Below are positions 16,893-25,464 of a DNA stretch of 51,534 nucleotides, one piece after another; position 1 is the stretch's first letter, and every line of letters starts with the position of its first letter. Made by a program: the position numbers and the translations under genes. Below the pieces are notes generated by a model. That model was given only the letters and a program-made list of their open reading frames with translations, did not search any database and had not been told where the DNA came from. The DNA is from Sphingobacteriia bacterium (GTDB lineage: Bacteria > Bacteroidota > Bacteroidia > NS11-12g > UBA955), in assembly GCA_021151535.1 (NCBI GenBank), contig JAGKXC010000005.1:1-51534 (forward strand), given 5' to 3'.

Positions 16893-18194
16893 ATGAAATT
16901 CGGAATGAAAGCTTTGCAAACGTTCCGAGGCAAACGGGAAACAAGTAATTTACAAACAGGAAATGCGGTAGAATCAAAGATCGCAAATGATTCTTCGGAA
17001 GGTGATGGTTTTCACCATACAGCCCAATCTTCCAATCTTAGAAAGCCCATTTTTTTTGTGCAATTATTAGGAATACCCTTGATTGCCTATGTTTTAACTC
17101 AGATTTCGAATCAAGTTAAGCAAGATTCCAAGCCATTAAATTGGGCGAAAATTCAGGCAGATTTATTGTTGGAGAAATTGCAAAAATCAGGCTGGGTATT
17201 TTCAGATCAAACCAAAGAAGTTTTAACCAAACAGCAGATAGAAATTGCTGCCCATCTGAAAGAACAATCTATAATGATGGATATAGGAAGTTGGGCCCAT
17301 TTTAGCCTTTTTTTGGGGGCGATTTTGGTGGTTTACAGCTTCGACTTAATCATGGATATGATTCATTGGGATGAGAAGGGAGTGAAATTGAAATCGCCAT
17401 TATTAATTATTTCACTATTGCTGCTTTTTGCTGGAATTGTAAGTATGGGTTGGTATTGGGTAGCAGAAGGTTTGTTTGCATATTCAAATATGTATGCCAA
17501 CACATTTAGTTTTCAAAGTTTGTTGCGTTGGTTTGCCCAAGATTGGGGTTTTGTGTTGCTGCTTTTAGTGGCTTCATATGGTTTTATGGCTTGGAAACGA
17601 CTTCCATTTATGGCCATGGTTTCTCCATTTATTATTTCGTTTTCTATTGCTTTGTTGCTTATGATGCCCATGGATTCGGGTTGTTGGTGGTTGGGCGATG
17701 CAAATAAAGATTTGGATGCAGTACAGCGGTATCGCATTTTGGGTATCTTCCTATATTTGGTAGGTTGTTTTTTGTTGAATGTGCTGTTGGTGCAGCGATT
17801 GGAGAAAGGCAAAGATTGGGATTCGGATTCGCCCAATGTTTGGTTGTTATTTGCCGCAGATTTTCGTTTGAAAAAGTTGAAATATCGCTCGGAAGAGCCT
17901 GAGTTGGCGAGTTTTCCGCGCTTTTGGTGGGTGCCGTATTTCTGGTTAATTGTTTCTGCGATTTTGGTGGTTTTCGGCTTGTATTTTTTAATTCAAGGCG
18001 ATGATTTGTTCGAAAAACAAATGGGTTCTTTCAGCGGATTTTATTCCTTAGATTTGTATTTTGAACGATATGCTTTTAGGGCGATGCTATTTGGTTTTTA
18101 TTATTCCTTGATGCTTTTTTTGCAAGATTACATACAATGGAACAGGGTTTACCGGATATTGATTGAATTGGGGTTGATGATTTTGGTTTTATAA
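16893..18194 (+). CDS. Polytopic membrane protein of unknown function
   Basis: A 433-aa protein. After a polar N-terminus of about 50 residues there are eight or so hydrophobic helices, including PIFFVQLLGIPLIAYVLTQI, LLIISLLLLFAGIVSMGWYW and FWLIVSAILVVFGLYFLI. A soluble stretch of about 65 residues with Lys/Gln-rich amphipathic helices follows the first one. I recognise no family. It starts 6 nt after the Nfu stop, so it is probably cotranscribed with the Fe-S genes, which does not by itself indicate function. Confidence 0.6.
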   Translation: MKFGMKALQTFRGKRETSNLQTGNAVESKIANDSSEGDGFHHTAQSSNLRKPIFFVQLLGIPLIAYVLTQISNQVKQDSKPLNWAKIQADLLLEKLQKSGWVFSDQTKEVLTKQQIEIAAHLKEQSIMMDIGSWAHFSLFLGAILVVYSFDLIMDMIHWDEKGVKLKSPLLIISLLLLFAGIVSMGWYWVAEGLFAYSNMYANTFSFQSLLRWFAQDWGFVLLLLVASYGFMAWKRLPFMAMVSPFIISFSIALLLMMPMDSGCWWLGDANKDLDAVQRYRILGIFLYLVGCFLLNVLLVQRLEKGKDWDSDSPNVWLLFAADFRLKKLKYRSEEPELASFPRFWWVPYFWLIVSAILVVFGLYFLIQGDDLFEKQMGSFSGFYSLDLYFERYAFRAMLFGFYYSLMLFLQDYIQWNRVYRILIELGLMILVL

Positions 18195-18271
18195 AAATTA
18201 TAACGGTTTAAGATGGGTTGGTAAGATTTATTTACCAATAATTTGGTATTTTTTTACCTGTTATTAAAGAA

Positions 18272-18279
18272 TAGATTTG
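18272..18279 (+). promoter_or_regulatory. Candidate -7 box (TAGATTTG) for the 33-aa gene
   Basis: Exact TAnnTTTG match only 4 nt before ATG 18284. The nearest upstream TTG gives a 26-nt spacer. Confidence 0.45.
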
Positions 18280-18283
18280 TTTT

Positions 18284-18385
18284 ATGAACCAAAATAGTAA
18301 TGCCAAATACCGTTGGATTAGTTGGTTGTTGATGACAATTTTATTGGGTTTGTTGATGTTCTATTCACTTCATGGTAAGGCTTAG
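18284..18385 (+). CDS. Possible 33-aa single-pass membrane peptide
   Basis: An ATG-to-TAG frame of 34 codons encoding a polar N-terminus (MNQNSNAKYRW) and one helix, ISWLLMTILLGLLMFYS. It sits between the membrane protein gene and the convergent thymidine kinase gene, with a -7 box 4 nt upstream. The sequence looks like a real single-pass protein rather than random DNA, but it is short and I know no homologue. Confidence 0.4.
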   Translation: MNQNSNAKYRWISWLLMTILLGLLMFYSLHGKA

Positions 18386-18399
18386 ATGTCGCCTTGAAG

Positions 18400-18954
18400 T
18401 TATATAGTTCTGCCATTCATGCCCTCAATCCAGTGCTTTTCACATCTGGCTTCGTAAATATCTTTGTGGCCCACTGCAATTTGATCCTCTATGCCTGGCT
18501 GTCTGAATGTGAAATGGGCAGCTGCTCCGCAAACATGACATTTTGCTGATAATGCAATTTTTTGCGTAGCGATTTTTTTAAGATCGCCCATGGGGCCGAA
18601 ATCTTGATTTAAGTAATCTTTGTCTAAACCTGCGGCAATTACCCTAACACCATTCATCAAAAGGTCATTAACGGCATGTATAATATAAGGGCCAAAGAAC
18701 TGAATTTCGTCTATGTACACTTCTTTAATCAGTTCATTGCATAAAGGGTATAATTCTTCCGCTTTGTTGATGCGATGAGCCACCATCTGTAATCCGCTGT
18801 GAGCGTTGATGTTAGTGGGGTTGTAGCGTTTGTCGATTAAGGGTTTTACGGCGATTTTTTCGTCATATCCAACTTCGCTTTCGTTGTACATTCCAATCAA
18901 TTTCGTGGTCTTTCCAGCGAACATACAGCCGTAAATGAGTATAAATTCCCGCAT
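18400..18954 (-). CDS. tdk: Thymidine kinase (type II)
   Basis: A 184-aa kinase that phosphorylates thymidine for dTTP salvage. The P-loop reads GCMFAGKTTKLI (family GPMFSGKT), the catalytic Glu is in VYIDEIQFF, and ALSAKCHVCGAAAHFTFR supplies the zinc-finger CxxC with further ligands near ARCEKHW. The length is normal. It is divergent from the acidic-protein gene, with 36 bp between starts. Confidence 0.95.
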   Translation of the reverse strand: MREFILIYGCMFAGKTTKLIGMYNESEVGYDEKIAVKPLIDKRYNPTNINAHSGLQMVAHRINKAEELYPLCNELIKEVYIDEIQFFGPYIIHAVNDLLMNGVRVIAAGLDKDYLNQDFGPMGDLKKIATQKIALSAKCHVCGAAAHFTFRQPGIEDQIAVGHKDIYEARCEKHWIEGMNGRTI

Positions 18955-18990
18955 CGATTTCGTTTAGTGTTTATTAAATTTACGCCAATC

Positions 18991-20097
18991 ATGGAACAGC
19001 AAGGTAAACCGATTAGCGAATTGTTAAATTCAGTGGCAATAATACAGCAGGAATTGCAAAACTGCCAAGATCCAGCTAAAGAAATAGAGCTTTTAGGAGA
19101 ATTGAAGTTGTTAGCGGCAAGAATTTACATTGAAACGGATTTTGCAATGCTTTCAATGGGTGAATTTGCGGAAGAAATTCATGAATTCGACACGGATGCT
19201 GAAGATGCATTTTCCTCAGATGATCTGGATTTGTTGCTGACTGAAGAGGGGAATACAGATTTGGCAACCGAAAATGAAGAGGCAGAATTAGCTTTGGGTA
19301 TTTCTTTTGAAGAAACGGCGATAGAGGATGAACAACCTGTGCCTGATTTGTTCTCAATGGGTAGTTTTATGCCAGAGCCTGTTTCGAATGAAATCGAGAT
19401 AGCTGATAATCTGATGGAAGAGTTAGACGGTAAATATCCTGCGGAATTACATGAGCAGCCAGTGATAGAAACTGAGGAAGAGATGCCGATATTTGATTTT
19501 GAATTATCGCCTGTAGTTGAAACTAGTACACCGGAATCGTTCGTTGCAGTAGATTCATTGTCAATGGAATTGTCTCCCGAGGCTGAACTTGCAGCTGTAG
19601 TTGAAAATACACCGGTGTTTGAAGCGTCAGATATAGTGATAGATCCATCGCCCGTGATGGAAAAACCCTCACCAGAAATAGAACCAAAAGTTCTGGAAAT
19701 AGAACCGGTTATTCCTTCTGTTATTGACCATCCCATTTCCATCGTGGAACCGCCTATTTATGTGGCTGAAACGCCAATTTCAGCGCCAGCTCCAACTCCA
19801 CCGAATCCAGTTGTTGAACCTCCTACGGGTGAAATGCCACCGCCTGCGCTTCCCGGAATGAATGTTGAGGCCATCATCAATCAAATGCCAATTAGTAGGA
19901 GATTTGAATTTGCAAATATGCTTTTTGGTGGCGATGTGCAAAGAATGGGAGCCTTTATTCATGAATTGCTGCAGTCGCCAAGTGGCAGTGCACGCATGGA
20001 TATTTATGAGCGATGGTATGAAGAAAACAATTGGAGAAGGAGAGACGAAGCGGCCTCTGATCTTTTGCGTTTAATTAAACGTGTATTTCCAAGTTAA
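18991..20097 (+). CDS. Acidic, largely disordered protein with a small C-terminal helical domain
   Basis: 368 aa from ATG 18991. A short N-terminal helical segment (MEQQGKPISELLNSVAIIQQ onward, about 60 residues) is followed by about 220 residues rich in Glu, Pro, Val and Ala. It ends in a compact C-terminal domain of about 75 residues with INQMPISRRFEFANMLFGGD and YERWYEENNWRRRDEAASDL. That last domain recurs at the ends of many Bacteroidota hypothetical proteins. I infer a scaffold-like or regulatory cytoplasmic protein. The function is unknown. Confidence 0.65.
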   Translation: MEQQGKPISELLNSVAIIQQELQNCQDPAKEIELLGELKLLAARIYIETDFAMLSMGEFAEEIHEFDTDAEDAFSSDDLDLLLTEEGNTDLATENEEAELALGISFEETAIEDEQPVPDLFSMGSFMPEPVSNEIEIADNLMEELDGKYPAELHEQPVIETEEEMPIFDFELSPVVETSTPESFVAVDSLSMELSPEAELAAVVENTPVFEASDIVIDPSPVMEKPSPEIEPKVLEIEPVIPSVIDHPISIVEPPIYVAETPISAPAPTPPNPVVEPPTGEMPPPALPGMNVEAIINQMPISRRFEFANMLFGGDVQRMGAFIHELLQSPSGSARMDIYERWYEENNWRRRDEAASDLLRLIKRVFPS

Positions 20098-20238
20098 ATT
20101 ATTGGTTTCGCTTCTGAGCTTGGAGGGTGGTGATGCCCTAGGCTAAATACGGTAGTTTGATAAACGTATATAATCGATTAATACGGCTTACTATTTTGCG
20201 CATTTAATGGGTTGATTGAATTTCGCACTCTGGTTGAG

Positions 20239-22131
20239 ATGCGGAGCAAAAAACAGACATTTACTTATGTACCTGCGAAGGTTTGGATTCGTAACTTTGT
20301 TCGATCGCATACCTTTTTTGTTCCATTGGTGGGGCTTTTGTTGGGGATGCTATTTTGGTGTGTTTTTGGCGATGCAGGATCAGGATTGACTTGGATTTTA
20401 GCGGCTATTCTTGTTGCTGTTGGGTTTTATTCGTTATTTATAACGAAACGGAAATCATGTAAGCCCAATTATTTGTTGTTGGCCAAATTGAGGTTTTGGC
20501 AAGTAGGTATGTTGCATGTTTTTATGGGTTACTATTTGTTTCCACCCAAATTGCCAAGCATTCCTGTTGCTATAAAAAAGTTGAACTATGTGGATTTAGT
20601 AGTTGTTGATCCGCTTAATCATGTGGTGATGGTTGAAGATAGATATTTCTGCAAGTGTAGTTTGGATACAGGAATAATGAAACGGGATTTGTATTTGGGG
20701 ATGCAATTGGAAATTCCATCGAAATGTGTTAAGAATTATCAATTTTCTGGTATTCCAGGGGATGTGAATTGGCCAATGGTAATGGGAAGTTTGGGTTATA
20801 GTGGCATTGTTAGATTGAATTCAAAAAATGCGATTAAATACCTGCCAGATAAGGAAAGCTTGTGGGTGTTTGAAGCGAAATTTCGTGTGCTGTATTGGTG
20901 CAAAGAGCGGCTTTTTCATCACTTTGAAAGCGAAAAAGCAGGTTTGCTTTGGGCAATGTTATTTGGAGATAAAACCTATTTGAATCAAGTATATATCAAA
21001 CAATTTAATACAGGTGGGTTGATGCATGCCTTGGCTGTTTCAGGGATGCATATATCATTAATTTTGGGGGTGTTGTTTTGGGTGTTTTCGGGATTTGGTA
21101 GTCGGGCCTCGCCTTCAAAAGTTAGTTTGATTTTCATTGTGGTATTGGGTTGGTTTTATGCAATGATGGCTGGAAGTGGGGCTGCGATTATTCGAGCTAT
21201 CTTATCTGCTAGTTGGTTATGGGTGGGTAAGTATTTTTTCTTTCGAAAAGTGAGTGCGTTACATGTATGGTTTGGTACGGCATATGTGCAATTGTTGATC
21301 TGTCCGTATTTGATTTTTCAAGCGGGATTTTTACTGAGTTACTTGGCTGTGTTGGGATTGTTGGTTTTGTATCCTTTGTTGAAGATGATTTGGGCATCAA
21401 GCAACAATTGGGTGCTGAATTATTTAGGAGATACAATGGCGTTGAATGTTTCAGCCACTTTGTTTACGTTACCTTTGATTTTGGGGCTTTTTCATACCTT
21501 TCCGCTTTGGTTTTTACTGGGGAACTTGATTTTGTTGCCCTTACTTTCAGGTCTGGTATATTTAAGCATAATGAGTTTGCTGTTGATAGATTTTGGGTGT
21601 TTGGGCGACTTGGTTGTTGGGGTTACTCAGTTGTTGCTGCAAATGATGGATAATGTTCTAGGTCTGTTGGAATGTCTTCCTCTCCCATTTATAATGGGAT
21701 ATGATTGGGATGGATTTACGTTGTTGCTTCTGTTTGTTTGGTTGGTGATACTTTGTTTGTGGGTATGGACAATATTGGATCCAACGAGAAGATGGCCATG
21801 GCGACTGAAGCATGGATTTGGATTTTCTTTAACGATTATAGGATTATTGATTGTGATATTACTGGTTGAAGTAAAGGCAAATTTTAGGGCGAAAGCGGAG
21901 GTGGATTTTCAGACTGAAATCGCGGGTTTTAATGTAAAAGGAAAGAAATACATGGATACATTAACCTTTGAATTACAAGCAAGGAATGAGTATGATGATA
22001 AGTTGTATTATTGGCAACAGGAACGAGTAAACCACAGGATTGAGAAGTTGAAGGTTGCATTGTTGGATAAAAGTGAGGTATTTAGGCGTAGATATGGAGT
22101 AAAGGTTGTAGTGTTTTCTAATGTGTTGTAG
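20239..22131 (+). CDS. comEC: ComEC/Rec2-family DNA uptake channel protein
   Basis: About 630 aa from ATG 20239 (an in-frame TTG at 20212 is possible). ComEC carries single-stranded DNA across the inner membrane in natural transformation. The competence-domain signature FNTGGLMHALAVSGMHISLI is clear, preceded by LLWAMLFGDKTYLN and followed by many helices. As usual in this phylum, the C-terminal metallo-beta-lactamase domain is missing. The coding strand is very G/T-rich, and the gene contains just one GGCGAT hexamer, at its very start. Confidence 0.88.
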   Translation: MRSKKQTFTYVPAKVWIRNFVRSHTFFVPLVGLLLGMLFWCVFGDAGSGLTWILAAILVAVGFYSLFITKRKSCKPNYLLLAKLRFWQVGMLHVFMGYYLFPPKLPSIPVAIKKLNYVDLVVVDPLNHVVMVEDRYFCKCSLDTGIMKRDLYLGMQLEIPSKCVKNYQFSGIPGDVNWPMVMGSLGYSGIVRLNSKNAIKYLPDKESLWVFEAKFRVLYWCKERLFHHFESEKAGLLWAMLFGDKTYLNQVYIKQFNTGGLMHALAVSGMHISLILGVLFWVFSGFGSRASPSKVSLIFIVVLGWFYAMMAGSGAAIIRAILSASWLWVGKYFFFRKVSALHVWFGTAYVQLLICPYLIFQAGFLLSYLAVLGLLVLYPLLKMIWASSNNWVLNYLGDTMALNVSATLFTLPLILGLFHTFPLWFLLGNLILLPLLSGLVYLSIMSLLLIDFGCLGDLVVGVTQLLLQMMDNVLGLLECLPLPFIMGYDWDGFTLLLLFVWLVILCLWVWTILDPTRRWPWRLKHGFGFSLTIIGLLIVILLVEVKANFRAKAEVDFQTEIAGFNVKGKKYMDTLTFELQARNEYDDKLYYWQQERVNHRIEKLKVALLDKSEVFRRRYGVKVVVFSNVL

Positions 22132-22136
22132 ATTTG
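22106..22136 (+). promoter_or_regulatory. Consensus promoter of the enoyl-CoA hydratase gene, overlapping the comEC stop
   Basis: TTG at 22106-22108, a 20-nt spacer, then TAGATTTG at 22129-22136. The TAG of the -7 box is the comEC stop codon, and the next ATG follows the box by 4 nt. Confidence 0.65.
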
Positions 22137-22140
22137 TGAT

Positions 22141-22914
22141 ATGTCTGTTTTGAATTATGAGGTTGTAAATCGGGTAGCTTGGATTACCTTGAACCGACCC
22201 GAAAAGAGAAATGCATTAAGTGTTGCATTGATACAATCGCTACATGATGCATTTAATCAAGCAAATGAAGATGAAGGAGTTAGGGTGATTGTGTTGAAAT
22301 CGGCAGACAAGCCTTTTTGTGCGGGTGCGGATTTGGCTTATTTAACAGAGTTAAGAAATAATACTTTAGAAGAGAATTTGGCAGATTCACAACGTTTACG
22401 AAAGATGTTTGATGCGATATATCATTCTTCGAAGTTGGTAATTTCCCAAGTAGAGGGTGCGGCGTTGGCAGGTGGTTGTGGATTGGCTACCTTGGCAGAC
22501 ATCTGTGTGGCAACACCAGCGGCTCAATTTGGGTATACAGAGGTAAAGATTGGATTTATTCCTGCGTTGGTAATGGTGTATATGAGAGAAAGGGTAGCGG
22601 GTTGGGTTATGCGCGACTTATTATTAACTGGTAGGGTAATTGATGCAGTGGAAGCGATGAGGATGGGTTTGGTTCAGTATGTGGTAGATGAATCTGAGGT
22701 GGCTGACTTTGTAGAAAGGTTGGCACGCGGATGTGCCGAAGGCACATCCGGGGCAGCATTAGCCCAAGTTAAACAGATGCTTCGTGAAATTCCAGCCATG
22801 TCTCGCGATCAAGCTCTGGATTATGCTGCCGGCATGAATGCTCATGCCCGTGCCACCCAAGACTGTATTAAAGGAATGGACGCCTTCCTCAACAAACAAA
22901 AACTTATCTGGTAA
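22141..22914 (+). CDS. Enoyl-CoA hydratase/isomerase family protein
   Basis: A 257-aa crotonase-fold enzyme that hydrates enoyl-CoA. The oxyanion-hole segments FCAGADLAYL and EGAALAGGCGLA and the catalytic-region EVKIGFIPALV are all present. Sequence character is closest to methylglutaconyl-CoA hydratase-type members, which act in leucine breakdown, but this is not certain. Residues LARGCAEGTSGAALAQVK appear about five longer than family norms. This is exactly where a perfect hairpin (22728-22750) lies, and strand composition changes abruptly there. Confidence 0.88.
   Translation: MSVLNYEVVNRVAWITLNRPEKRNALSVALIQSLHDAFNQANEDEGVRVIVLKSADKPFCAGADLAYLTELRNNTLEENLADSQRLRKMFDAIYHSSKLVISQVEGAALAGGCGLATLADICVATPAAQFGYTEVKIGFIPALVMVYMRERVAGWVMRDLLLTGRVIDAVEAMRMGLVQYVVDESEVADFVERLARGCAEGTSGAALAQVKQMLREIPAMSRDQALDYAAGMNAHARATQDCIKGMDAFLNKQKLIW
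22728..22750. repeat. Perfect 10-bp hairpin with GAA loop inside the enoyl-CoA hydratase gene
   Basis: CGGATGTGCC (22728-22737), loop GAA, then GGCACATCCG (22741-22750). It codes for an apparent insertion and marks an abrupt change in G/C skew. There is no T-run, so it is not a terminator. Confidence 0.85.
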
Positions 22915-22939
22915 TTACCACCCTTCATTAAATCCTTCC

Positions 22940-23743
22940 ATGCTAGAAATTATTGATACCCACTGTCATCTGTACTCAGATAAATTTGATGCCGATAGAC
23001 CTGAGGCCATACAAAGAGCAATCGATCAAGGTGTGAAAAAAATCCTTCTTCCCAATGTAGACCTTCAAACCATTAACGGTTTACATGCCTTAATGCTTGA
23101 ATATCCTCAAGTTTGTTTCGGCATGATGGGCCTTCACCCCTGTGATGTAAAGGAAGATTATGACGCCGTTTTGGATCAAATGGAAATACTCCTAGATCAA
23201 CATCCTTACGTTGCAATTGGTGAAATTGGAATAGACCTGTATTGGGATAAAACTACTCAGGATATTCAAGAAAAAGCATTTTTAAGACAGGTGGAATGGG
23301 CTCTTCAACGCAACCTGCCCATCGCCATACATACCCGAAATGCTACCCAACTTACCATAGAATTATTGAAACCCTTTAAAGGCAAAGGCCTAAAAGGGGT
23401 ATTTCATTGTTTCTCTGAAAGCTACGAACTGGCAACTGAAATCCTCAAATTAGAAGGGTTTTATCTCGGATTAGGCGGTGTGCTCACTTATAAAAATAAC
23501 CACAACCTCCGTGAAGTGATGGAGAAAATTTCCTTAGAGCATGTGATCTTGGAAACCGATTCGCCCTATTTGCCCCCAGAACCCAACAGAGGAAAAAGAA
23601 ACGAACCAGCTTACACACGCTTGGTTGCGGAAAAACTCGCAGAAGTGAAAAATACAACCTTGGGCAAAGTGGCTGAAATTACAACTGCCAACGCCAAATC
23701 ATTATTTTCCTTGGATTCAGTAGAAACTTTCAAATCACTGTGA
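22940..23743 (+). CDS. tatD: TatD-family metal-dependent hydrolase (DNase)
   Basis: 267 aa from ATG 22940. The metal-binding start IIDTHCHLYSDKFD is at residue 4, with further ligands in AIGEIGIDLYWDKT, IAIHTRNA, GVFHCFSES and LETDSPYLPPEPNRGKRNEP, all typical of TatD/YcfH. The family shows Mg-dependent 3'-5' DNase activity in DNA repair. An upstream in-frame start (22838) would overlap the hydratase gene and lacks family similarity, so it was not chosen. Base use is C-rich, unlike the gene before it. Confidence 0.92.
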   Translation: MLEIIDTHCHLYSDKFDADRPEAIQRAIDQGVKKILLPNVDLQTINGLHALMLEYPQVCFGMMGLHPCDVKEDYDAVLDQMEILLDQHPYVAIGEIGIDLYWDKTTQDIQEKAFLRQVEWALQRNLPIAIHTRNATQLTIELLKPFKGKGLKGVFHCFSESYELATEILKLEGFYLGLGGVLTYKNNHNLREVMEKISLEHVILETDSPYLPPEPNRGKRNEPAYTRLVAEKLAEVKNTTLGKVAEITTANAKSLFSLDSVETFKSL

Positions 23744-23791
23744 TTTATGTTACAATGATTTGAATCAAACCTGTCTTTATTTGTAGTTGAA

Positions 23792-25360
23792 ATGCAAAAT
23801 TCCAAAATTCCAAAATCACTCCAACCGTTTAACTGTAAATTCGTTTTTGTGGGTGTTTTATGGGGGTTGTTTTTTTGCAATTCCACCGTTTTTGCTCGAC
23901 CTGGTTCTATTGTAAGTTCCTTAATGTTTCATTCGCAGAAGGTTCGCTTAGGCTCACCCGCAAGTGATTTGTTAAGCCGTTCGACATCTGCCAACTTAAG
24001 TTATAACATAGCCAATTCTGATAAATTTACTCAGCGTAAGCATATTCAGGATACTTCGAAATATTCTTCCTTGCAAGATTTTCTGAAGAAAGGAAAGTTT
24101 AATTCTCATTCCCGATTCTTCTCCATGATTACCAACAATGCCGCTGGGTACACTGATTATTATGCCAATGCTTTTGCATCTGGAATAGAATATAATTCTG
24201 CTGTCTATAAAAATCTGCTATTCCAAACTTCCGCTTATGCTATCATTGATTTGGGTTCCAGTGATTTTACTAAATTAGACTCACTGTCTAATCAACCCAA
24301 TCGGTATGAAATTGGATTGTTTGATGTGGCCAATCCTGGCCTGTCAGGAATGCTCATCAGGCTAGAAGATCTCAATTTGAAATACAGCCTTGCCAAAAAG
24401 GGATTTCAAGCTGTTTTTGGGAAACAACTACTAAAAACTCCTTTTATAAATCCCCAAGATGGTAGAATGCGACCCACCATGGCGCAAGGCCTGATGGTCA
24501 ATAATAAGTTCAAATCAAACATAGAGTTGGTCTTTGGGGCAATCAATAAAATATCGCCCAGAAGTACAATGAAATGGTACGACGTAGGGAATTCTATGGG
24601 TTTATATGCATCCGGAGTGAATTCCAATGGATCCAAATCGAATTATGTAGGCAACCTGCCGCAAACTGCTATATTTTTGGTATCCATCAATAAGAAATCA
24701 TTTGATCGTATGTGGGAGATTTGGGTGCAATCAGTGCCGCAAATTTTTCAAACTTATTTCGCAAAATGTGAACGCATTCCAAAACAAGGTTGGGTTTATG
24801 GCATTCAAACAATCTACCAACATGCCTTGAAATTTGGGGGAAATCAAAACCCATTGAAAACTTACTTTCCAGAAAATAACCAATCCTTGGTTTTTAGTGG
24901 TAGAATTGGTTATGCAGTAAAACAACAGCAAGTATTCAACCTAAATGCTACTAGAATTACAGCAAAAGGCCGTTACCTTATGCCCAGAGAATGGGGTAGA
25001 GATCCGTTTTATACGTTTATGCCCCGGGAGAGAAATGAAGGTTATGGTGATGTGTGGGCATTGACAGCAAATTACACACTGTCAAACAAATCAAAACCGA
25101 TGGGAATTGATTTTGGTTTGGGGCGATTTCAATTGCCATCACCCAGCTCGAGTGCATTGAATAAATATGCTTTTCCTTCTTATTACCAAGCCAACATAAA
25201 CGGCCGTTATCAATTTCAAAACGGGTTATTTAAAGGTTTGTCTACCCAGTTATTGGTGGTAGGTAAAAAGGCAATTGCCAATCAAACATTGATACCAAAA
25301 TATGAATTTAACAAAGTGAATTTGTTGCACATTAATTTGATACTTTCTTATTCTTTTTAG
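23792..25360 (+). CDS. OprD-like outer membrane porin
   Basis: A 522-aa protein with a signal peptide (FVFVGVLWGLFFCNSTVFA), alternating beta-strand patterns throughout and a C-terminal Phe (LILSYSF), the usual outer-membrane barrel ending. FGKQLLKTPFINPQDGRMRP resembles the conserved OprD segment. OprD porins pass small anions, amino acids or aromatic acids. The position just upstream of the sulfur island suggests, without proof, a role in sulfur-compound uptake. Confidence 0.65.
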   Translation: MQNSKIPKSLQPFNCKFVFVGVLWGLFFCNSTVFARPGSIVSSLMFHSQKVRLGSPASDLLSRSTSANLSYNIANSDKFTQRKHIQDTSKYSSLQDFLKKGKFNSHSRFFSMITNNAAGYTDYYANAFASGIEYNSAVYKNLLFQTSAYAIIDLGSSDFTKLDSLSNQPNRYEIGLFDVANPGLSGMLIRLEDLNLKYSLAKKGFQAVFGKQLLKTPFINPQDGRMRPTMAQGLMVNNKFKSNIELVFGAINKISPRSTMKWYDVGNSMGLYASGVNSNGSKSNYVGNLPQTAIFLVSINKKSFDRMWEIWVQSVPQIFQTYFAKCERIPKQGWVYGIQTIYQHALKFGGNQNPLKTYFPENNQSLVFSGRIGYAVKQQQVFNLNATRITAKGRYLMPREWGRDPFYTFMPRERNEGYGDVWALTANYTLSNKSKPMGIDFGLGRFQLPSPSSSALNKYAFPSYYQANINGRYQFQNGLFKGLSTQLLVVGKKAIANQTLIPKYEFNKVNLLHINLILSYSF

Positions 25361-25464
25361 ATCAAATTTGAGGAATTTGAGATGTTCTTATTTAATGTTG
25401 GTGATAATTGTCACACATAGGCATCGTTACAATATAGATATTTGCAGTATCGGATACACTCTTT

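Noticed and set aside
19179..19742. 187-aa open frame antisense to the acidic-protein gene
   Set aside because: It is a mirror of Glu/Pro/Val-rich coding (giving Ser/Ile/Thr runs), has no promoter or family motif, and the sense gene is convincing.
22838..22939. Upstream in-frame start for tatD
   Set aside because: It would lie inside the hydratase gene and add 34 residues unlike TatD; ATG 22940 begins the conserved metal motif.
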